8,812 nucleotides of DNA, from NCBI GenBank assembly GCA_966186435.1, contig CBIFWW010000135.1:1-8812 (forward strand), given 5' to 3'. Every line of letters starts with the position of its first letter. Position 1 is the first letter of the stretch. Origin of the DNA: CBIFWW01 sp966186435. GTDB taxonomy: Bacteria > Pseudomonadota > Gammaproteobacteria > Enterobacterales > Enterobacteriaceae. A program made the position numbers and the translations under genes. Of this stretch, positions 1 to 5,581 are shown piece by piece. Below the pieces are notes generated by a model. That model saw only the letters and a program-made list of their open reading frames with translations. It had not been told where the DNA came from and made no database searches.

Positions 1-460
1 CTAATATTCCACTTTAAAATCAGTTGTTGTTCAAAAATACTGATTACTTAATATTAAAAAATTATAATTTTTCAATACTAAAATAGCCAACATAGGTATC
101 AATATAAGTCTGGCAAAAACGCTGTATATCATTCAATTTTATCGTTCATGGTCTATCCGTGCGACCAGACAATTTATTCCTACTCCCCCAATAAAGTTAA
201 AACCAGCAAGCACAACTAAATTACAACAACTCAATAACCAAATGATAACTATATTGCAGTACTGAAATGGGATATTACTAAATCGTATACTTGGTAAATT
301 CTGACAGTCAGAGAAATCTATTAAAGGTTTTAACCCACTAAAAACAACACACAAATAACAAAACTGGCATTTAGTTCATCGTTAATTACTTACATCGTGT
401 TACATTCAGCTTACCCAGTGTTTAAAAAGACAACAGATTAGGGCTAAAACGGCGTTTTTA
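1..460. other. AT-rich intergenic region upstream of the pykF promoter, no supportable gene
   Basis: This stretch is clearly richer in A and T than the genes to its right. I see no open frame with a believable start. The longest frame (139-354, minus strand, 71 codons) would have to start at TTG with no Shine-Dalgarno sequence, and its product resembles no family I know. No tRNA cloverleaf, insertion-sequence end or repeat array is visible. The 8-base string GTTAATTA at 381-388 matches the core of the ArcA-binding consensus, but such strings are common by chance in AT-rich DNA. The region probably holds upstream regulatory DNA for pykF and the tail of whatever lies to the left. Confidence 0.6.
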
Positions 461-462
461 TT

Positions 463-499
463 TTATTTCCGTCACACTTCTGGCTTATAATATGCGCCC
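463..499 (+). promoter_or_regulatory. Probable sigma-70 promoter of pykF
   Basis: A perfect TATAAT -10 hexamer lies at 486-491. The best -35 at 17-bp spacing is TTATTT (463-468), a poor match to TTGACA, so the promoter seems to rely on its -10 box and perhaps on the T-rich tract just upstream (455-468). Transcription should begin near 497-500, giving a leader of about 240 nt before the pykF start codon. It lies directly upstream of a Cra operator, which fits the known Cra control of pykF in E. coli. The -10 is seen in the sequence; the start point is inferred. Confidence 0.7.
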
Positions 500-739
500 G
501 TTTCAACTTGAATGGTTTCAGCGCCTTGAATAGTCATTTTCAAAACATTGACGCCCTTTTGCCTTATCGGCTCGCTAAACCGCAAGTACATTTTCTCTCG
601 CACGCTCAATCGTCGTCACCTATCCTTAACCGGATGACGATAAGAAGATTGCATAAAGCCAATTTCACCTCCGCTGGATACCCTTTGTCCGCCGGGGATT
701 GCGTTTCTAAATCCATCACAACTTAAGATTATGACTGTC
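498..739 (+). promoter_or_regulatory. Long 5' untranslated leader of pykF
   Basis: If transcription starts near 498, about 240 nt precede the pykF start. An imperfect hairpin can form at 613-640: TCGTCA (613-618) and TCC (623-625) pair with GGA (632-634) and TGACGA (635-640), with a 4-nt bulge and a 6-nt loop. A frame at 508-726 starts with TTG, lacks a ribosome binding site and gives no recognisable product, so I do not call it a leader peptide. No riboswitch class I know is apparent. The ribosome binding site at the 3' end is weak (TTAAGA, 723-728). Confidence 0.45.
509..522 (-). promoter_or_regulatory. Cra (FruR) operator for pykF
   Basis: Read on the minus strand this is GCTGAAACCATTCA, which fits every position of the Cra consensus RSTGAAWCSNTHHW. 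It sits about 10 to 25 bases downstream of the predicted transcription start, a position suited to repression. Cra is known to repress glycolytic genes including pykF, with relief by fructose 1-phosphate or fructose 1,6-bisphosphate. A second palindrome, TTCAA-C-TTGAA at 502-512, overlaps its left end. Occupancy by Cra is inferred from the motif and from the identity of the downstream gene. Confidence 0.75.
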
Positions 740-2152
740 ATGAAAAAGACTAAAATCGTTTGTACTATCGGCCCAAAAACCGAATCTGAAGATATGCTGT
801 CCCGCATGCTGGATGCAGGCATGAACGTTATGCGTCTGAACTTCTCCCACGGCGATTATGCTGAACACGGTCAGCGCATCAAGAACCTGCGCAACGTGAT
901 GGCGAAGTCTGACAAGAAAGCTGCCATCCTGCTGGATACCAAAGGCCCAGAAATCCGTACCATTAAACTGGAAGGCGGTAACGACGTTTCCCTGAAAGCA
1001 GGCCAGACCTTCACTTTCACCACCGACAAATCTGTCGTAGGTAACAACGACATCGTTGCTGTGACCTATGAAGGCCTAATCACTGACCTGAACGTAGGTA
1101 ACACCGTGCTGGTTGATGATGGCTTGATCGGTATGGAGGTTACCGCTATCGAAGGCAACAAAGTCATCTGTAAAGTGCTGAATAACGGCGACTTGGGCGA
1201 AAACAAAGGCGTTAACCTGCCCGGCGTTTCCATTGCCCTGCCAGCACTGGCTGAAAAAGACAAGCAAGACCTGATCTTCGGTTGCGAACAAGGCGTTGAC
1301 TTTGTTGCCGCTTCCTTTATCCGTAAGCGTTCTGACGTACTGGAAATCCGTGAGCACTTGAAAGCCCACGGCGGTGAGAAGATCCAAATCATCTCCAAAA
1401 TCGAAAACCAGGAAGGCCTGAATAACTTCGACGAAATTCTTGAAGCCTCCGACGGTATCATGGTTGCTCGTGGTGACCTGGGCGTTGAAATCCCGGTTGA
1501 AGAAGTTATCTTCGCCCAGAAAATGATGATCGAAAAATGCGTGCGCGCACGTAAAGTCGTCATCACTGCTACCCAGATGCTGGATTCCATGATCAAAAAT
1601 CCACGTCCAACCCGTGCTGAAGCAGGTGACGTAGCGAACGCCATCCTGGACGGTACCGATGCAGTGATGCTGTCTGGTGAATCCGCCAAAGGTAAATACC
1701 CACTCGAAGCTGTGACCATCATGGCTACCATCTGCGAACGTACCGATCGTGTGATGACCAGCCGTCTGGATCAGAACCACGACAGCCGTAAACTGCGCAT
1801 CACCGAAGCCGTATGCCGTGGCGCGGTTGAAACTGCTGAGAAACTGGAAGCGCCACTGATTGTTGTGGCTACCCAGGGCGGTAAATCTGCAAAATCCGTG
1901 CGTAAATACTTCCCGGATGCCACCATTCTGGCGCTGACCACCAACGAAGTGACCGCCCGTCAGCTGGTGCTGTCTAAAGGCGTTGTGGCACAGCTGGTTA
2001 AAGAAATCAATTCTACCGACGATTTCTACCGTCTGGGTAAAGAGCTGGCTCTGCAAAGCGGCCTGGGCCAAAAAGGTGATGTTGTTGTCATGGTTTCTGG
2101 TGCGTTAGTACCAAGCGGCACCACCAACACCGCATCTGTACACGTATTGTAA
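740..2152 (+). CDS. pykF: Pyruvate kinase I (fructose-1,6-bisphosphate-activated)
   Basis: This enzyme transfers phosphate from phosphoenolpyruvate to ADP, giving pyruvate and ATP in the last step of glycolysis; it is a cytoplasmic homotetramer. The 470-residue product is the usual length for PykF and nearly identical to the E. coli protein as I recall it. Active-site residues are in place: Arg32 and Asn34 in MRLNFSHG, Lys220 and Glu222 in ISKIENQEG, Asp246 in ARGDLGVE and Thr278 in ITATQML. The lid (B) domain spans roughly residues 70-168. The C-terminal allosteric domain (about 345-470) holds Lys382 in GGKSAKS and the PSGTTNT loop, typical of the FBP-regulated type I enzyme. An in-frame ATG three codons upstream (731) is possible. 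I chose 740 because family members begin MKKTKIVCTIGP; neither start has a strong ribosome binding site. The gene is monocistronic, with a Cra-type promoter and its own terminator. Confidence 0.97.
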   Translation: MKKTKIVCTIGPKTESEDMLSRMLDAGMNVMRLNFSHGDYAEHGQRIKNLRNVMAKSDKKAAILLDTKGPEIRTIKLEGGNDVSLKAGQTFTFTTDKSVVGNNDIVAVTYEGLITDLNVGNTVLVDDGLIGMEVTAIEGNKVICKVLNNGDLGENKGVNLPGVSIALPALAEKDKQDLIFGCEQGVDFVAASFIRKRSDVLEIREHLKAHGGEKIQIISKIENQEGLNNFDEILEASDGIMVARGDLGVEIPVEEVIFAQKMMIEKCVRARKVVITATQMLDSMIKNPRPTRAEAGDVANAILDGTDAVMLSGESAKGKYPLEAVTIMATICERTDRVMTSRLDQNHDSRKLRITEAVCRGAVETAEKLEAPLIVVATQGGKSAKSVRKYFPDATILALTTNEVTARQLVLSKGVVAQLVKEINSTDDFYRLGKELALQSGLGQKGDVVVMVSGALVPSGTTNTASVHVL

Positions 2153-2181
2153 TTTCAATGTGAAATTTGTTGGTTTGCCAG

Positions 2182-2207
2182 AAAGCACCCCTCGGGGTGC
2201 TTTTTTG
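2182..2207 (+). terminator. Rho-independent terminator of pykF
   Basis: GCACCC (2185-2190) pairs with GGGTGC (2195-2200) around a CTCG loop. The stem can be extended by A-T pairs on both sides and is followed by a T run (2201-2206). It lies about 30 nt past the pykF stop codon, so pykF transcription should end here, before lpp. Confidence 0.93.
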
Positions 2208-2311
2208 TTGCTTATATAAGCAATATTATCGAAAAATCAAATCGGATGTGACTATACAAAACTCGAATAAGTAAGAGAAATCTGATAGAAGTTAACTGTT
2301 TTCACTGCGTT

Positions 2312-2361
2312 TTTTGATCCATTTGTGTGATTGCGCTGATTCTTTGAGCGAACGATCAAAA
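2312..2361. repeat. Inverted repeat between pykF and lpp
   Basis: TTTTGATC (2312-2319) and GATCAAAA (2354-2361) are exact 8-base inverted arms separated by 34 nt. The intervening sequence contains a smaller pair, CGCT and AGCG, that could nest inside. No T run follows, so it does not look like a terminator. It lies about 25 nt upstream of the lpp -35 element. It could be a protein-binding or DNA-structural site, or chance in an AT-rich spacer. The rest of the 2208-2386 spacer shows nothing I can name. Confidence 0.35.
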
Positions 2362-2386
2362 TTAAGTGTTTTAAGTGAAAAAAATA

Positions 2387-2460
2387 TTCTCAACCCAAAA
2401 AAGTTTGTGTAATACTTGTAACGCTACATGGAGATTAACTCAATCTAGAGGGTATTAATA
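2387..2460 (+). promoter_or_regulatory. lpp promoter and 5' leader
   Basis: The -35 TTCTCA (2387-2392) and -10 AATACT (2411-2416) are 18 bp apart, with an A/T-rich tract upstream. By comparison with E. coli, where I recall a nearly identical sequence through this stretch, transcription starts at G2423 and gives a 38-nt leader. The leader ends with a good Shine-Dalgarno sequence, AGAGGG (2447-2452), 8 nt before the ATG. E. coli lpp is one of the most strongly expressed genes in the cell, and conservation across promoter and leader fits the same role here. The start point is taken from E. coli, not shown by this sequence. Confidence 0.9.
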
Positions 2461-2697
2461 ATGAATCGTACTAAACTGGTACTGGGCGCGGTAATCCTGG
2501 GTTCTACTCTGCTGGCAGGTTGCTCCAGCAACGCTAAAATCGACCAGCTGTCTTCTGACGTTCAGACTCTGAACGCTAAAGTTGACCAACTGTCCAACGA
2601 CGTAAACGCAATGCGTTCTGACGTTCAAGCTGCTAAAGACGACTCTGCTCGTGCTAACCAGCGTCTGGACAACATGGCTACTAAATACCGTAAATAA
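2461..2697 (+). CDS. lpp: Major outer membrane (Braun) lipoprotein Lpp
   Basis: Lpp anchors the outer membrane to peptidoglycan and sets the width of the periplasm. The 78-residue precursor has a signal peptide with lipobox LLAGC. Processing at Cys21 leaves a lipidated mature protein of 58 residues, the standard length. The mature part carries the heptad pattern of the trimeric coiled coil (repeats such as IDQLSSDVQTL and VDQLSNDVNAM) and ends in the KYRK tail, whose final Lys78 is the residue L,D-transpeptidases join to meso-diaminopimelate. Retention of that lysine means the cross-linkable form is encoded. It differs from E. coli Lpp at the N-terminus (MNRTK) and by a Ser in KDDSARAN. Codons are those typical of very highly expressed genes (CTG, GAC, CGT, GCT). 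It has its own promoter and terminator. Confidence 0.98.
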   Translation: MNRTKLVLGAVILGSTLLAGCSSNAKIDQLSSDVQTLNAKVDQLSNDVNAMRSDVQAAKDDSARANQRLDNMATKYRK

Positions 2698-2715
2698 TGG
2701 TATTTATGCTGTGAG

Positions 2716-2745
2716 AAATGGCGCACATTGTGCGCCATTTTTTTT
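2716..2745 (+). terminator. Rho-independent terminator of lpp, possibly shared with ldtE
   Basis: There is a perfect 11-bp stem, AAATGGCGCAC (2716-2726) with GTGCGCCATTT (2730-2740), an ATT loop and a run of eight T (2738-2745). It lies about 20 nt after the lpp stop. On the opposite strand the same hairpin follows the stop of the convergent ldtE gene by about 30 nt and is trailed by TTTCTC, so it may also work, less strongly, in reverse. Confidence 0.95.
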
Positions 2746-2772
2746 ACCTTCATTTTACCTCTCACCCACTCT

Positions 2773-3831
2773 CTACTGGGTATCCACCGCACCTGAAGAC
2801 AATACACTGTTGGAAGCCTGAACCGGCGTAATTGGTGCTGGGCTGCTTAACAGCCGTGTACGTTGAACCGGGGCTGTTCCCAGCGGCGTAATCGGTGGCG
2901 CGGTTACCATCCCGGCGTTAACCTCAACCGGATAGCCCGCCCGGCGGGTAATCGCATTATCAATGGCGGTAGTGTCACTCAATGGGCTATCGATAAAGCG
3001 CCCCAACGCCACGTTAATGGCTATCGGCATGGTCTGAGGGTTATCCCAGTCATTGCGTGATAACGGCTGATGGACCTCTATATAGCGCTTGCCGTTAGGC
3101 TCTACAGTGAACTTCACCGGCTCATCAATAATTTGAACCCGCGTACCCCAGGCCACCTGGCTGAACAGGGATTTAATATCCGGGGCGCGCATCCGCATGC
3201 AGCCCGAACTCACCCGCATCCCAATACTGTTTTTGACATTAGTACCGTGGATAAGGTATTCACCGCCCCCCTGCTCTAGCCTGAGCGCGTATTGACCCAA
3301 CGGGTTGTTTGGCCCGGCAGGTATTACCGGTGGCAGCTTAATGCCTCTGGCGGCCTCTCGGGCGCGAGTATTAGCCGTGGGCGTCCAGGTTGGATTGGGG
3401 ATCTTCTGGCTAATACGGGTGGTCATCACTGGCGTTTCACGGCCTAACTGGCCGATACCCAGTGGGAATACTTCTACCCGGTTCTGCCCCGGCGGGTAGT
3501 AATAGAGCCGCAGCTCCGCCACGTTAATCACAATCCCTTCCCGTGGGGTATCCGGCAAAATCATTTGGGAAGGCACCACCAGCTGGCTGCCGGGTTTCGG
3601 CAGGAAAGGGTCAACGGTATTGTTGGCCTCCAGCATTAGCAATACGCCGGTGTTATATTGCGCCGCCACATATTCCAGGTTTTTACCCTCGTTAGGGACG
3701 GTGTAGATTTGGTTTTCCCCAATAATCCGGCTACCCGAAGGGGGAAGAAGGTAATCAACGGCATAAGCGGTTTGTAGCGCGCTGGTTCCACAGATTAGGC
3801 TGACAGTCAGAAGTTTGTACGCGCATTTCAT
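2773..3831 (-). CDS. ldtE: Periplasmic L,D-transpeptidase (LdtE/YnhG-like)
   Basis: The family makes meso-diaminopimelate cross-links in peptidoglycan; E. coli LdtE forms 3-3 bonds between stem peptides. The 352-residue product has a Sec signal peptide (hydrophobic core 7-20, likely cleavage after TAYA at residue 24), a LysM-like peptidoglycan-binding segment (about 42-92, with ANNT and KPG motifs), and a YkuD catalytic domain (about 98-238). The HGT motif at His195 and SSGCMRM with nucleophile Cys211 and Arg213 are intact. The tail (about 305-352) is rich in Pro, Ala and Ser and holds two similar PPITP/APITP stretches. The protein is some 18 residues longer than E. coli LdtE as I recall it, mostly in the tail. 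ATG 3831 was chosen because AGGA stands about 9 nt upstream and the product then begins with a clean signal peptide; an upstream in-frame TTG (3855) lacks this. It is downstream of sufE in the same direction, as ynhG is in E. coli. Assignment to LdtE rather than a sister Ldt rests on synteny and similarity. Confidence 0.88.
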   Translation of the reverse strand: MKCAYKLLTVSLICGTSALQTAYAVDYLLPPSGSRIIGENQIYTVPNEGKNLEYVAAQYNTGVLLMLEANNTVDPFLPKPGSQLVVPSQMILPDTPREGIVINVAELRLYYYPPGQNRVEVFPLGIGQLGRETPVMTTRISQKIPNPTWTPTANTRAREAARGIKLPPVIPAGPNNPLGQYALRLEQGGGEYLIHGTNVKNSIGMRVSSGCMRMRAPDIKSLFSQVAWGTRVQIIDEPVKFTVEPNGKRYIEVHQPLSRNDWDNPQTMPIAINVALGRFIDSPLSDTTAIDNAITRRAGYPVEVNAGMVTAPPITPLGTAPVQRTRLLSSPAPITPVQASNSVLSSGAVDTQ

Positions 3832-3872
3832 ATTTTTGTTTCCTGTATTCACCAACAGAACGTCGGAATGCT

Positions 3873-3901
3873 GAAAGAATACGGGGTAAGGGAATACCCC
3901 G
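3873..3901 (-). terminator. Hairpin after sufE, candidate weak terminator of the suf operon
   Basis: CGGGGTA (3882-3888) and TACCCCG (3895-3901) form a 7-bp GC-rich stem with a 6-nt loop in the 101-nt gap between the sufE stop and the ldtE start. On the minus strand it is followed by TATTCTTTC, which is T-rich but not a true U run. It could reduce read-through from suf into ldtE or act as an mRNA-stabilising 3' stem. I see no convincing separate promoter for ldtE in the gap, so some read-through is plausible. Confidence 0.45.
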
Positions 3902-3932
3902 CGGACAGGATGAAAAGCTGTGTACGATAAGT

Positions 3933-4349
3933 TTAGCTAAGATTGGCCGCTTTGGTGCGGATAGCACGGATCATAGCCTCTAAACCCTGGGTGCGGGAGG
4001 GGGTAAGGTGCTGGGTTAAGGCCAAGGTTTCAAACCATGGGCGCAGTTCGAATTGCTCTATATCGCTGGCGGTCATTTGGTCATAGAGAATAAAGACCAC
4101 TGCGATAAGCCCTTTGACGATGGCGGCATCGCTATCCCCTGCTAGCTGAAGAATGCCATTAGGCTTAGGGCGCACGGTGATCCATACCTGGCTTTGGCAA
4201 CCGCGGATAAGGTTCGCCGGCTGCCGGTCTTCTTCGGGCAAAGGCGGCAGCCGCTGGCCCAGTTCGATCACATAAAGATACTTCTCTTCCCAATTGGCGC
4301 AACGGCCAAAGTTTTTTACCAGTTTCTCTTTATCAGGCAACGTGGCCAT
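3933..4349 (-). CDS. sufE: Cysteine desulfuration protein SufE
   Basis: SufE accepts persulfide sulfur from SufS and passes it to the SufBCD scaffold, stimulating SufS activity. The 138-residue length matches E. coli SufE. The acceptor Cys51 lies in the conserved IRGCQSQVW loop, and the N-terminal MATLPDKEKLVKNF and central GDSDAAIVKG segments are typical of the SufE/CsdE fold. The open frame runs further upstream into sufS, but ATG 4349 is the family start and has AAGGAG (complement of 4357-4362) overlapping the sufS stop codon, with an 11-nt gap between the genes. CsdE is the close paralogue; the neighbouring sufS decides for SufE. It is the last suf gene of the operon. Confidence 0.97.
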   Translation of the reverse strand: MATLPDKEKLVKNFGRCANWEEKYLYVIELGQRLPPLPEEDRQPANLIRGCQSQVWITVRPKPNGILQLAGDSDAAIVKGLIAVVFILYDQMTASDIEQFELRPWFETLALTQHLTPSRTQGLEAMIRAIRTKAANLS

Positions 4350-4360
4350 TATTGCACTCC

Positions 4361-5581
4361 TTATGCCAACAGGCGGTGAATACGCTCCAGCCCCGCCACC
4401 AGCCTGTCGACCTCTTGTTCTGTGTTGTACAGCGCCAGGGAAGCCCGGCACATGGCTGGGACGCCGTAAAATTCCATTAACGGCATGGCACAATGGTGGC
4501 CGGTACGCACCGCAATCCCGTAGTTATCCAGGAAGCTCCCGACGTCATAAGCATGATGTTGACCCAGATTAAAAGCAATTACCCCAAGGCGCTGTGCCGG
4601 GCCATACAGGTGCAGATCCGGCACCTTTTGTAGCGCGTTAAGCGCGTAGTTCATCAGGCCCTCTTCATAGTTGCTGATGGCCTCCAGCCCCACTTCGCTT
4701 ATCCAGGATAATGCCGCCCCAAGGCCAATAATCCCACCGGTATTGGGGGTACCTGCCTCAAAGCGCCAGGGCGCACTGTTCCAGGTGGTGCCTTGGGTCA
4801 GGCTGACGCTTGCAATCATTGAACCACCGCCCTCCCAGGGCGCCATATTCTCCAGGATCTCAAACCGGGTATACAGCACCCCGATCCCGGTGGGGCCGTA
4901 GATCTTATGGCCGGAGAACAGGTAAAAATCACAGTCCAAAGCCTGTACATCCACCGGGTGATGCATAATGGCCTGGGCGCCGTCCACCAGCACTTTCGCC
5001 CCCACACGGTGGGCCGCAACCGCCATTTCCGCTACCGGGTTTTCAGTACCCAATACGTTAGACACGTGGGTAATGGCCAGCAGCCGGGTGCGCTCATCCA
5101 GCAGTTGCTTAAATACCTCCAGCTGGAGTGTTCCGTCGGTATTAAGTGGGATAACCCGCAGCTCGGCCCCGGTGCGCTGGCACAGCATCTGCCAGGGCAC
5201 GATATTGGCATGGTGCTCCATCTGGCTGATGACGATATTGTCTCCGGCCTTGACGTTGGCATTACCCCAGCTATTTGCCACCAGGTTGATGCCCTCGGTG
5301 GTGCCACGTACAAAGACAATTTCTTCCGGCTGGCGGGCATTAAGAAAGCGTGCACTCTGGTTACGCACTTGCTCCATTAAGGTGGTCGCCTCGGCACTCA
5401 GGGTGTGGATCCCCCGATGAACCGCCGCATAACCGTGGCGATAAAATTCGGCTTCAGCCGCGATCACCGCTTCAGGCTTTTGAGCACTAGCGGCGCTATC
5501 CAGATAGGCGAGCGGCAGGCCGTTGACCTCCCGGCTGAGCACCGGGAATTCCGCTCTGATCCGTGCTACATCGAAGCTCAT
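4361..5581 (-). CDS. sufS: Cysteine desulfurase SufS
   Basis: This PLP-dependent enzyme removes sulfur from L-cysteine, giving alanine and an enzyme-bound persulfide for Fe-S cluster assembly. The 406-residue length equals E. coli SufS, and the landmark residues fall at the same numbers: His123 stacking on PLP, Lys226 forming the Schiff base (SGHKIYGP), nucleophile Cys364 (RTGHHCAMP) and substrate-binding Arg379 (PAMCRAS). It is a group II (SufS/CsdA) desulfurase, with the short Cys loop that requires SufE for efficient turnover. Its ATG overlaps the sufD stop in an ATGA (5578-5581), and a GGAGG lies just upstream, so translation is probably coupled to sufD. CsdA is an alternative name for similar proteins, but the suf context settles it. 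Confidence 0.98.
   Translation of the reverse strand: MSFDVARIRAEFPVLSREVNGLPLAYLDSAASAQKPEAVIAAEAEFYRHGYAAVHRGIHTLSAEATTLMEQVRNQSARFLNARQPEEIVFVRGTTEGINLVANSWGNANVKAGDNIVISQMEHHANIVPWQMLCQRTGAELRVIPLNTDGTLQLEVFKQLLDERTRLLAITHVSNVLGTENPVAEMAVAAHRVGAKVLVDGAQAIMHHPVDVQALDCDFYLFSGHKIYGPTGIGVLYTRFEILENMAPWEGGGSMIASVSLTQGTTWNSAPWRFEAGTPNTGGIIGLGAALSWISEVGLEAISNYEEGLMNYALNALQKVPDLHLYGPAQRLGVIAFNLGQHHAYDVGSFLDNYGIAVRTGHHCAMPLMEFYGVPAMCRASLALYNTEQEVDRLVAGLERIHRLLA

Noticed and set aside
108..170. Inverted pair GTCTGG (108-113) and CCAGAC (165-170)
   Set aside because: The arms are only 6 bp with a 51-nt loop and no supporting context, as expected by chance.
139..354. 71-codon minus-strand frame with a hydrophobic middle, possible small membrane protein
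   Set aside because: It starts only at TTG, has no ribosome binding site, lies in AT-rich DNA with unusual codon use, and matches no family I know.
508..726. 72-codon plus-strand frame in the pykF leader, possible leader peptide
   Set aside because: The start is TTG inside the Cra operator with no Shine-Dalgarno sequence, and the product has no regulatory codon run or recognisable feature.
1066..2071. Long minus-strand frames (up to 331 codons) opposite pykF
   Set aside because: They are antisense to an unmistakable pyruvate kinase. Biased codon use in highly expressed genes removes stops from antisense frames, and the products resemble no known protein.
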